From contig CP102060.1 in assembly GCA_024579835.1 (NCBI GenBank), positions 2,641,558 to 2,705,557 on the forward strand: a stretch of DNA of 64,000 nucleotides, in the 5' to 3' direction. Below, in pieces: positions 44,315 through 52,349 of the stretch. Origin of the DNA: Clostridiaceae bacterium HFYG-1003. GTDB lineage: Bacteria; Bacillota; Clostridia; Clostridiales; Clostridiaceae. A model generated the notes under the pieces. It searched no databases, was not told the origin of the DNA, and was given only the letters and a program-made list of their open reading frames with translations. The position numbers were made by a program, and so were the translations under genes. Every line of letters begins with the position of its first letter. The first letter of the stretch is position 1.

Positions 44315-45529
44315 TTAGTCGAAGCGGGAGAATTCTCCGGTCCAGACGATGCTGCGGTAGCGGTCCGGATCCGTATCGCCTTCGGTGGAGAAGAGCAGTA
44401 CGCGGGAGGTTTCATCCAGTCCGAGCTGCCGGCGGATGGGTTCGAGGTCCAGATCCGTCATCAGGTTGAACAGGGCGCCGGTGGGAGGAGCTCCCGATTC
44501 GCCGGACACGATGCGGTCATCGCCGGTCAGGGGATTGCCCAGGACCCGCATGCCGTCTCCGGACACGTAATCGGGCAGAGACAGGAACGCTTCCGACCAG
44601 TTTTTCATGATCTCGTAGCTGATGGGGTTGGGTTCGCCGCAGGCCAGGCCCACCATGATGGTGCGCATGTCGCCGGAGATATTGACCAGCGTGTTCTGAG
44701 CGGCGGACTGGTAGTAGCAGTTGGCTTCATCGGGTTCCACGACGATGGTATGCGGGCAGTCCTTGCCGTAGACCGAGGCGAAGAAGCCCTGGCAGGCTCC
44801 GGCCATGGATCCGACACCGGCCTGGAGGAAGATGTGGGTCGGTTCGGGGAGACCCTGGGTGCGGATCTGCTCCAGTGCTTCCAGAGCCATGATGCCGTAT
44901 CCCTGCATGATGTAGATCGGAATTTCCGTGTAGCCTTCCCAGGCGGTATCCTGGATGACCACGCCGTTGTTCTGCTGTGCCATTTCATTGGCATAGCGCA
45001 CGGCATCGTTGTAGTTCATGTCCGTGATGGAGGCATCCGAGCCGCAGGCCAGAATATGGTTGAGACGGGCCTGTGAGGAACCTTCCGGCATATAGACCAC
45101 GGAACGCTGGCCCAGTTTCTGTGCGGTCCAGGCAACAGCCCGGCCCTGATTGCCGTCGGTCGCAGTGTAGAAGATCATGTCGCCGATCTGTTCCTTGGTT
45201 TCCGGCAGCAGGAGTTCTTCCAGTGTCAGCTCGTCAATGCTTTTTCCCAGGCGCTGTGCCAGGTAATTTCCCATGGCCCAGGCACCGCCCAGAGCCTTGA
45301 AGGAATTCAGGCCGAAGCGGAAGGATTCATCCTTGACGTAGATTTCCCCGACCCCGATCCGGTCCGCCAGCCTGGTCAGCCGACGAAGCGGCGTAACGCT
45401 GTATTCCGGGAAGGTGGCGAGAAAGCGGCGGGCACGTTTGACATTGTTCTCCGACAGGATCTCGACGCAGGCGGCCGGATCGTCGTTCTTCGTGAACTGA
45501 TTGGGCACCATTCTTAATTTTCTGTTCAT
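44315..45529 (-). CDS. ygeX: Diaminopropionate ammonia-lyase
   Basis: Converts 2,3-diaminopropionate to pyruvate and ammonia. 404 residues of PLP fold type II; the Schiff-base lysine is in RFGLNSFKALGGAWAMG, and TDGNQGRAVAWTAQKLG is the phosphate-binding loop. It is the first gene of the catabolic operon, with a sigma-54 promoter about 100 nt upstream. The pyruvate it yields ties purine breakdown to fermentation. Confidence 0.95.
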   Translation of the reverse strand: MNRKLRMVPNQFTKNDDPAACVEILSENNVKRARRFLATFPEYSVTPLRRLTRLADRIGVGEIYVKDESFRFGLNSFKALGGAWAMGNYLAQRLGKSIDELTLEELLLPETKEQIGDMIFYTATDGNQGRAVAWTAQKLGQRSVVYMPEGSSQARLNHILACGSDASITDMNYNDAVRYANEMAQQNNGVVIQDTAWEGYTEIPIYIMQGYGIMALEALEQIRTQGLPEPTHIFLQAGVGSMAGACQGFFASVYGKDCPHTIVVEPDEANCYYQSAAQNTLVNISGDMRTIMVGLACGEPNPISYEIMKNWSEAFLSLPDYVSGDGMRVLGNPLTGDDRIVSGESGAPPTGALFNLMTDLDLEPIRRQLGLDETSRVLLFSTEGDTDPDRYRSIVWTGEFSRFD

Positions 45530-45630
45530 TTTCCCTCTCCTGTTATGTTCGGATCTGGGCCGCTGCGGCTGAAGATATATCGCGGCCCGGACAGATTCCA
45601 GCTGTCCTTATCCATTCCACCTAATATATA

Positions 45631-45647
45631 AGCAAAACCAGTGCCAA
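45631..45647 (-). promoter_or_regulatory. Sigma-54 promoter of ygeX
   Basis: On the minus strand, TTGGCAC-TGGTT-TTGCT matches the -24/-12 consensus, with exactly 10 nt between the GG and GC. It lies 102 nt before the ygeX ATG. The neighbouring gene encodes a sigma-54 activator. Confidence 0.9.
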
Positions 45648-45796
45648 AATACGGACTTCCGTCTGGCTCCTCCGGGAAACCATTTACATTTTAACATACC
45701 GTTACAGAAAATCCTTAATTATTAAGATATGTTAAGAATTGTTTATAAATAATTAGGAGTTATTCAATCTGATCCGGTCGGAAATCAACAAAAAAT

Positions 45797-45853
45797 ACTG
45801 GAGTTTTATTATCATTTTGAGAAACTTTCTCATTTTGATAATAAAACTCCAGT
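45797..45853 (-). promoter_or_regulatory. 57-bp inverted repeat carrying two activator-site candidates
   Basis: The outer 18-bp arms are perfect (45797-45814, 45836-45853). Inside lie two near-copies of TTATCATTTTGAGAA: site A 45809-45823 and site B 45827-45841, centres 18 bp apart. They are 170-190 bp upstream of the sigma-54 promoter, a normal enhancer distance. On the minus strand the hairpin is followed by ATTTTTT, so it can also be the ygeV terminator. Confidence 0.75.
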
Positions 45854-45958
45854 GACTTTCCCTGTACTTATTTTAACAAATATGTGGTTTTAAGTTCTCT
45901 AACCCGCGCATTTTTATCGATCCTGTAATGAAGTAAACGTTTAAAGTCAGATTGGCAA

Positions 45959-47734
45959 TCATGAATGATTATTATCATTTTGAGAAATCACAGCCAGTTT
46001 GCGGTAAAGCGTCGCGATGCCAATGCCCAGCACCCGGGCCGCTTTTTTCTTGCCTTCCGTCGTGTTGCCGTACTGCGCCAGAACCCGTTCAATGTAGCGT
46101 GCCTCCATCACTTCCAGGGGGGCGAACTCCTGCCGGCGGCGCGGTTCCTGAAGAGAGGCCCGATCCTGCTTGAGCATGGTGTCCGGCAGCATGAAGCGGT
46201 GGATCGTATTGGAAGAATCCGCCAGGGCGATGACATACTGGACCACGTTTTCCAGCTCCCGGACATTGCCCGGCCAGGCGTAATCCATAAAGACGTCCAT
46301 GACGTCGTCGTCCACCTTGGTCACCTGCTTGCCCAGTGCTTCATTGTATTTGTCCAGCAGCGTCCGGAACAGCAGTGGAATATCCTCGGTCCGGTCCCGC
46401 AGCGGCGGTACATCGATGGGGATGACATTGATCCGATAGAACAGATCGCGGCGGAACTGGTTCTTTTGGATCAGCTCCTCAATGTTGCGGTTGGTGGCGG
46501 CGATGACCCGGATGTCCAGGTTGATCAGATCATTGGAGCCGATCCGGGAAAAGGTCCGCTCCTGCAGGATGCGCAGAACCTTGCTCTGGAGATACAGCGG
46601 CATGTCGCCGATCTCGTCCAGGAACAGTGTCCCCTTGTTGGCCAGTTCGAATTTACCGATGCGGCCGGACCCCGAGGCCCCGGAGAAAGCGCCTTTGACA
46701 TAGCCGAACAGCTCCGATTCCAGCAGCGTGTCCGGGATGGCGGCGCAGTTGATCCCGATGAAGGGTTCCTTGCGCCGGTCGCTCTCGGCGTGGATGGCCC
46801 GGGCAATCAGCTCCTTGCCCGTCCCCGATTCTCCCCGGATGAATACCGTGGAAAAGGTCGGAGCCACTTTGCGGATGGTATCGCGGATCTCGCACATGGC
46901 CCGGGATTCCCCGACCAGATGCTCCGGGGTAATCAGCCGGGACTGCTGGGTGATGCGGTAGGCGTTGCGCCGGACATCCTTCATTGTCCGGAAGATCAGA
47001 ATCCGGTCGTAATTGAGATAGGAATCACTGAATTCAAGGATTTTCCCCACGACGGCGTAGCGCTGGCCGGCCAGCTCCACCCGGAACTCCATGTTGGACA
47101 GGGAATCCGGGACATAGCCCGAATAGCTCAGTTCTTCCCCCAGAATACTCTCGTCCGTCCGCAGGTTGATCATGGCCTTGCGATTGACGTACTGCACCCG
47201 GTTATCCTTTGACAGTACAATAATACTGTTTTCGACGTCGTCCAGGATCCGGGACAGCTGGTTGACATTGCGCAGGGCCTCCTCATGGGACAGGTGTTCC
47301 TGCACCTTGGCGGAAATCAGTTCGGAGATCTGCGCCAGAAACGCGACATGGGAGTCCAGGTGCTGGTTGATGTGCTCTTTCTGCTCCGGCGTGGTGCAGA
47401 TCAGTCCGATCACGCCGATATTCTCTTCATGATATTTGATGGGTGTCGAGATCTCCATGGTTTCCAGGCAGGTTTCCTTGGCCTCGCACTCAATGCAGTA
47501 CTCGTCCTCCCGGGGAAACTGGATGATCTTGTGTTCGCCGCCCTGCAGCACATGACGGTAGATTCGCCCCGGAGCCTTATGGTTGACGCGGCGGGCAAAG
47601 ATGCCGGTTCCGGAGATACGCTCCAGGGATTCATCCACAATTTCGACATCCACATTCAGGACCTGCGAGATGACTTCGGCGTATTTGGTAACATCGGGCT
47701 GGATTTCATGCAGGTAACGTCGGGTTTTATCCAT
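45959..47734 (-). CDS. ygeV: Sigma-54-dependent transcriptional activator (YgeV-like)
   Basis: 591 residues. An N-terminal sensor (about 15-145) contains C80-x2-C83-x5-C89, a possible metal or redox site. A PAS-like domain (about 160-250) follows, then an AAA+ domain: Walker A GESGTGKE (301-308), loop GAFSGA (348-353, normally GAFTGA) and Walker B GTLFLDEIGD (368-377). A Fis-type helix-turn-helix closes it (KKKAARVLGIGIATLYRKL). Lying just upstream of a sigma-54 promoter at ygeX, it almost certainly activates the purine genes. The effector is unknown. Confidence 0.92.
   Translation of the reverse strand: MDKTRRYLHEIQPDVTKYAEVISQVLNVDVEIVDESLERISGTGIFARRVNHKAPGRIYRHVLQGGEHKIIQFPREDEYCIECEAKETCLETMEISTPIKYHEENIGVIGLICTTPEQKEHINQHLDSHVAFLAQISELISAKVQEHLSHEEALRNVNQLSRILDDVENSIIVLSKDNRVQYVNRKAMINLRTDESILGEELSYSGYVPDSLSNMEFRVELAGQRYAVVGKILEFSDSYLNYDRILIFRTMKDVRRNAYRITQQSRLITPEHLVGESRAMCEIRDTIRKVAPTFSTVFIRGESGTGKELIARAIHAESDRRKEPFIGINCAAIPDTLLESELFGYVKGAFSGASGSGRIGKFELANKGTLFLDEIGDMPLYLQSKVLRILQERTFSRIGSNDLINLDIRVIAATNRNIEELIQKNQFRRDLFYRINVIPIDVPPLRDRTEDIPLLFRTLLDKYNEALGKQVTKVDDDVMDVFMDYAWPGNVRELENVVQYVIALADSSNTIHRFMLPDTMLKQDRASLQEPRRRQEFAPLEVMEARYIERVLAQYGNTTEGKKKAARVLGIGIATLYRKLAVISQNDNNHS
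45972..45986. promoter_or_regulatory. Candidate YgeV-binding site C
   Basis: TTATCATTTTGAGAA, identical to site A, located in the last codons of ygeV. Confidence 0.55.
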
Positions 47735-47755
47735 GGATTCTCCTTTCAGCAGTCA

Positions 47756-48580
47756 TTATTCGGCCCTGGTCCGCTCAGGCGGAGTCCAGGGACCGGCCGC
47801 GTCTTTCTTCAGCTGCAGCGGCCGGTGGTTCTTGACCAGCAGGAGCTCCGCCAGAATCGAAACGGCAATCTCTTCCGGGGTTCCGTCGGCCAGATCGATT
47901 CCGACCGGCAGGTGCAGGTCCAGGATTTCCTGTTCATCAAAGCCTTCCCGCAGCAGAGCCGTCTTCACTGACGACGCTTTTTTGGAGCTGCCCAGCCCGC
48001 CCAGGAAGGCATATTCCCGTCCCAGACAAACCCGGTAGGCTCGGGCATCCAAGAGATGCCCCCAGGTAGCCACCACCAGATAAGTGGACGGGCCAAACCG
48101 GATCTGTCCGACCGCATCCTCCGGTGTCATATTGAGAAAGCGCACATCCCGGAACACTTCCTTGTCGGCGTAGCCCTCTCGCTCATCCACCACCGTGACG
48201 GCAAACCGCTGATTCTTCAGCAGCCGGACCAGCGCTTCGCTGCAGTGCCCTGCGCCAAAGATGACCAGCTCAGGCCCCTGACTGAAGTAGCGGACATAGC
48301 CCCTGGCCGATCCGCCGCACACCATACCCAGATCCTTGGCCAGCTCAAAGGCAAAGGGGAAATGACGGGCTTCGCCCATTCCTTCCATGACCTGCTGGGT
48401 CAGCATTTTCTCCAGATTACCGCCGCCGCAGGTTCCGCGGGAAGATCCATCCTCACACAGTGCCATGATCGCCCCCTCCGCGCCCGGAGCCGAGCCGTCC
48501 TGACTTTCAATCAGTATCAGCGCGCAGGTCCTGCCCTGTCCCAGCTTCTCGTCGATAAACTGCAATATTTCCCGATCCAT
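47756..48580 (-). CDS. xdhC: XdhC/CoxI-family molybdenum-enzyme maturation protein
   Basis: 274 residues. N-terminal GTCGGGNLE with its cysteine, and a Rossmann-like domain with IFGAGHCSEALVRLL, are the XdhC landmarks. Such proteins bind and sulfurate/insert the molybdenum cofactor into hydroxylases. The frame is open to 48697, but AAGGAGG precedes the ATG at 48580. It is divergent from the xanthine dehydrogenase gene it would serve, and 21 nt upstream of ygeV in the same transcript. Confidence 0.88.
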   Translation of the reverse strand: MDREILQFIDEKLGQGRTCALILIESQDGSAPGAEGAIMALCEDGSSRGTCGGGNLEKMLTQQVMEGMGEARHFPFAFELAKDLGMVCGGSARGYVRYFSQGPELVIFGAGHCSEALVRLLKNQRFAVTVVDEREGYADKEVFRDVRFLNMTPEDAVGQIRFGPSTYLVVATWGHLLDARAYRVCLGREYAFLGGLGSSKKASSVKTALLREGFDEQEILDLHLPVGIDLADGTPEEIAVSILAELLLVKNHRPLQLKKDAAGPWTPPERTRAE

Positions 48581-48975
48581 GCTTCCTCCTTGGTCCCGCT
48601 CTGCGCGGGCTTGCGAATTTCTTCTTCCTATATATGCTGCTTCCGCTGCGGGAAAACGCCTCATAGTATTCCCGACTGAACAACTGGAAATATCCACCTG
48701 GCCCAGTGCTTATTCCGATTCTCGAACAACGGGGGCACCGCAAAATAATTATCATTTTGATTATAGCCCTGTTTGGTGAAAGCATGGTTCAAAAACATTA
48801 ATTTTTATTGAATCATTGAGAAATCGAGCTTTTTCTGATAGACTGAAAACGAAATCAGGATATTGAGGGCAGGCTGATATTCCAGGTCGACAACCCTGTC
48901 CCTTCGGCTGGCTGACTGTTTCTCCTCAGGGGTTACGGTCTATTTGTGTTTATTGAACAAACAAGGAGGAAATCC
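48581..48975. other. Divergent promoter region of xdhC-ygeV and xdh
   Basis: Contains candidate activator site D at 48749-48763. I searched both strands for GG-N10-GC sigma-54 promoters and found none. A weak sigma-A pair TTGAGA/TAGACT near 48826-48850 could serve xdh. Confidence 0.5.
48749..48763. promoter_or_regulatory. Candidate YgeV-binding site D
   Basis: TTATCATTTTGATTA, the closest copy to the full palindrome TTATCA-N3-TGATAA, in the divergent region between xdhC-ygeV and xdh. Confidence 0.6.
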
Positions 48976-51546
48976 ATGTACCGATTCAAAGTCAATGGGA
49001 AGGACGTCCAAACCGAGCGCGATATCGATCTGATGAAATTTCTGCGTGAGGAACTGGGACTGGCTTCTGTTAAAAACGGCTGTGGGGAAGGCGCCTGCGG
49101 CGCCTGCTCGGTTCTGATCGACGGACGTCTGATGAAAGCCTGCGTCCAGAAGACTTCTAAAATGGAAGGAAAGTCCATCGATACCCTGGAAGGGTTTACC
49201 ACCCTGGAAAAAGAAATTTACGCTTACGCGTTTGATAAATCAGGGGCCGTTCAGTGCGGCTTCTGCACCCCGGGCATGCTGGTGGCGACCAAAGCGCTGC
49301 TGGATGTCAATCCGTCGCCGGACCGGGACGCCTGTGCCCAGGCGATCCGGGGCAACATCTGCCGCTGTACCGGCTATGTCAAGATCATCGATGCGATGCT
49401 GCTGACCGCCGAGCTGCTGCGCAAGGGCGAAATGCCGCCTCACGCGCCCTTAGCCGGCGTCGGACGAAGCGTGCACAAGGTGGACGGCCGCGCCAAGGCG
49501 CTGGGTGAACCGGTCTATACCGACGATGTCCAGCTGCCCGGCATGCTCTATGGCAAGGCGCTGCGCACGCCGGCTCCCCGCACTCTGATCCGGGCCATCG
49601 ATGTCAGCCAGGCCCAAAGCGCCCCGGGAATCGCCGCGGTCATCCTGGCCGAGGATATCCCCGGTGAAGTCAACTGCGGCCATCTGGTCAAAGACTGGCC
49701 GGCCTTGATTCGGGTCGGCGAGACCACCCGCTACGTCGGAGACTCCCTGGCCCTGGTGGTGGGAGACACGGAAGAAGCGGTGCAGGCCGCTTTAAAACTG
49801 ATCCGGGTGGATTATGAAGAACTGCCGCCGGTGACCACCCCCCAGGCCGCCATGGCACAGGATGCCCCTCTGATCCATGAAAAGGGCAACCTGCTGTCCA
49901 CCCAGAAGCTCAAGCGGGGAGACGCCGCGGCTGCCCTGGCTGCCTCCAAATATGTGGCTTCCTATCATTTTGAAACCCCCTTCACCGAGCATGCCTTCCT
50001 GGAACCCGAATGTGCCGTGGCCTACCCCACCGAGGACGGCGTTGAAGTCATCACCTCGGACCAGGGAGTATACGATGACCGGCGGGAGATCGCTTCCCTT
50101 TTGGCCATTGAACCGGAACGGGTGCGCATCAAGGCCGCCTATGTCGGCGGCGGCTTCGGCGGCAAGGAAGACATGAGCGTGCAGCACCATGCCGCCCTCA
50201 TTGCCTGGCTGCTCAAAAAGCCGGTCAAGGTCCGGCTGTCCCGGGCGGAAAGCATTCTGGTCCATCCCAAGCGCCATCCGATGTATATGGACTTCCAGCT
50301 GGGCTGTGATGAAACCGGCAGACTGACCGGCCTGGTCGCCCGCATTATTTCAGACACCGGCGCTTATGCCTCACTGGGCGGCCCCGTGCTGCAGCGCGCC
50401 TGCACCCACGCGGCCGGACCCTACAATTATCAGAATGTCGACATCGAAGGGCGGGCCTACTATACGAACAACGTTCCCTGCGGCGCCTTCCGCGGCTTCG
50501 GCGTCACCCAGTCCATCTTTGCTCTGGAGTGCTGCCTGAATGACCTGGCCCGCCAGACCGGACTTGACGGCTGGGAAATCCGCCGCCGCAACGCGCTGGA
50601 ACCCGGTGACATCATGCCCAACGGCCAGATCGCCGATGAATCCACCGCTTACCGGGAAGCTCTGGAAGCCCTGAAGGAAGATTTCTACCGCTATGACGGG
50701 GATGAGAACTACCATGTCGGCATTGCCTCGGCGCTGAAAAACGCCGGCCTGGGCGTCGGGGTACCGGACACGGGCCGATGCCTGGCCAAAGTCGAGCACG
50801 GCCGGGTCAGCCTGGGCAGCTCCGCCTCGGATATGGGTCAGGGCATCCATACCGTGATCAAGCAGATTTTCTGCGAAACCACCGGATTGCCCCAGGAGCT
50901 GGTGACCGTGGGCAAACCTGACACCTATCTCACCCCCAACGCGGGCACCACCACTGCCTCCCGCCAGACCGTCTTTACCGGCGAAGCCTCCCGCCGGGCT
51001 GCTCTGGAGTTCAAGGCCGCCCTGGCCGAAGCCGGTTCTCTGGAACAGCTGGAAGGGCGTACCTTCCTCGGCGAATACTCCTTCGCGTCGGATCCGATGG
51101 GCTCGGACAAGCCGAACCCGGTCAGCCACGTGGCCTATGGCTATGCGGCTCAGCTGGTCATTCTTGATCGGGAGGGCAAGGTCGTCAAGGTCATTTCGGC
51201 CCATGACATGGGCCGGGCCATTCATCCCAAGGGCGTGGAGGGTCAGATTGAGGGCGGCGTCGTGATGGGTCTGGGCTTTGCCCTGACCGAAGACTTCAAG
51301 ACCGTCAACGCCGTGCCCCAGGTCAAGTTTGGAACCCTGGGCCTGCTGCGCTCGACTCAGATTCCGGAGATCGTGCCGATCCTGATTGAAAAGAATCCGC
51401 AGGAACTGTCCTACGGCTCCAAGGGCATTGGCGAGATTACGGTGATTCCGTCCGCTCCGGCCTGTCAGAATGCCTACTTTAAAAAAGACGGCCGGTTCCG
51501 TACCACGCTCCCTCTGGAAGATACGTACTACCGGAAGAGCAAATGA
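48976..51546 (+). CDS. xdhD: Fused Fe-S/molybdenum xanthine dehydrogenase (XdhD type)
   Basis: 856 residues joining a two-cluster [2Fe-2S] domain (Cys 36, 41, 44, 56 and 94, 97, 129, 131) to a molybdopterin domain (about 165-856): GGGFGGKED, GAFRGFG, SDMGQGIH and the catalytic Glu in KGIGEI. There is no FAD domain, and no FAD subunit gene nearby, so electrons go to another carrier. With yqeC and yqeB next to it, it belongs to the group linked to selenium-dependent molybdenum hydroxylases. AAGGAGG selects the ATG at 48976. Purine hydroxylation is inferred from context. Confidence 0.92.
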   Translation: MYRFKVNGKDVQTERDIDLMKFLREELGLASVKNGCGEGACGACSVLIDGRLMKACVQKTSKMEGKSIDTLEGFTTLEKEIYAYAFDKSGAVQCGFCTPGMLVATKALLDVNPSPDRDACAQAIRGNICRCTGYVKIIDAMLLTAELLRKGEMPPHAPLAGVGRSVHKVDGRAKALGEPVYTDDVQLPGMLYGKALRTPAPRTLIRAIDVSQAQSAPGIAAVILAEDIPGEVNCGHLVKDWPALIRVGETTRYVGDSLALVVGDTEEAVQAALKLIRVDYEELPPVTTPQAAMAQDAPLIHEKGNLLSTQKLKRGDAAAALAASKYVASYHFETPFTEHAFLEPECAVAYPTEDGVEVITSDQGVYDDRREIASLLAIEPERVRIKAAYVGGGFGGKEDMSVQHHAALIAWLLKKPVKVRLSRAESILVHPKRHPMYMDFQLGCDETGRLTGLVARIISDTGAYASLGGPVLQRACTHAAGPYNYQNVDIEGRAYYTNNVPCGAFRGFGVTQSIFALECCLNDLARQTGLDGWEIRRRNALEPGDIMPNGQIADESTAYREALEALKEDFYRYDGDENYHVGIASALKNAGLGVGVPDTGRCLAKVEHGRVSLGSSASDMGQGIHTVIKQIFCETTGLPQELVTVGKPDTYLTPNAGTTTASRQTVFTGEASRRAALEFKAALAEAGSLEQLEGRTFLGEYSFASDPMGSDKPNPVSHVAYGYAAQLVILDREGKVVKVISAHDMGRAIHPKGVEGQIEGGVVMGLGFALTEDFKTVNAVPQVKFGTLGLLRSTQIPEIVPILIEKNPQELSYGSKGIGEITVIPSAPACQNAYFKKDGRFRTTLPLEDTYYRKSK

Positions 51547-52349
51547 ACCGGATCCTCGAAGATCTGACGCTGCATCCCGGTGAACCCTGTGCCATCACCG
51601 GCTCCGGCGGCAAGACCACTCTTTTGTGGTACCTGGCCGGGATCGCCCGCCGCCAGGCGCCGGTCCTGGTCAGCGTCACCGCTCATATATTCCCCCCGGC
51701 GCCCGGGGTCGTGGATCAGCTCTGCCTGAATCCCGACGCCTGGGACCCGGCCAGCCTCACGGCGGGTCAGGTCCACCTGGTGGCCCGGGGACTGAACGAC
51801 CGGGGAAAGCTTCAGGGCATCACCGAGGCGGATGTGGCGCGCCTGAATCAGCCGGGTGCTTATTTTCTGATGGAAGCCGACGGCTCGCGCGGACTCCCAC
51901 TGAAAATGTGGCATGACCATGAACCGCCGGTTCCATCCGGCGCCAGGGTCACCCTGGGCGTGCTCCCGATCCGTGTTCTGGGCGAACGGGTCTCCCCGGA
52001 AAATGTCTACAATTGGCCGGCCTTTTCCCGCGTTACCGGTCTGGGCGAAGGCGATGTCATGACGCAAGAGGCGTTTCGGCAAATCGTCTTTCACCCGCAG
52101 GGGCTGTTTAAAAATTCCACCGGACGGCGCATCGTCATCCTGAACCAGTGCGACAGCGACCAGTGGCTGGAACAGGCCCAGCAGCTGTCCCTGTCGCTGT
52201 CCCGCCACCCCGAAGCCAGTCGTCTGACTGCCATTGCCTGCATGAGTCTGGAGGAACTGAATCATGAAAATTACCGCCATTATTCTTGCCGCCGGATCAT
52301 CCCAGCGGATGAACCGGCCAAAGACCAATCTGTGGATCAACGGACATAG
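51543..52349 (+). CDS. yqeC: Selenium-dependent hydroxylase accessory protein YqeC
   Basis: 268 residues with P-loop-like GSGGKTTLLWYLA near residue 20 and the YFLMEADGSRGLPLKMW segment characteristic of YqeC. The family is found with SelD and molybdenum hydroxylases and is presumed to help make or insert a selenium-containing cofactor. It overlaps xdhD by 4 nt and, unusually, the next gene by 86 nt. Confidence 0.88.
   Translation: MNRILEDLTLHPGEPCAITGSGGKTTLLWYLAGIARRQAPVLVSVTAHIFPPAPGVVDQLCLNPDAWDPASLTAGQVHLVARGLNDRGKLQGITEADVARLNQPGAYFLMEADGSRGLPLKMWHDHEPPVPSGARVTLGVLPIRVLGERVSPENVYNWPAFSRVTGLGEGDVMTQEAFRQIVFHPQGLFKNSTGRRIVILNQCDSDQWLEQAQQLSLSLSRHPEASRLTAIACMSLEELNHENYRHYSCRRIIPADEPAKDQSVDQRT

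Noticed and set aside
48895-48925. Sigma-54 promoter for xdhD (tggctgactgtttct)
   Set aside because: The -12 GC is missing; no GG-N10-GC exists on either strand of this spacer.
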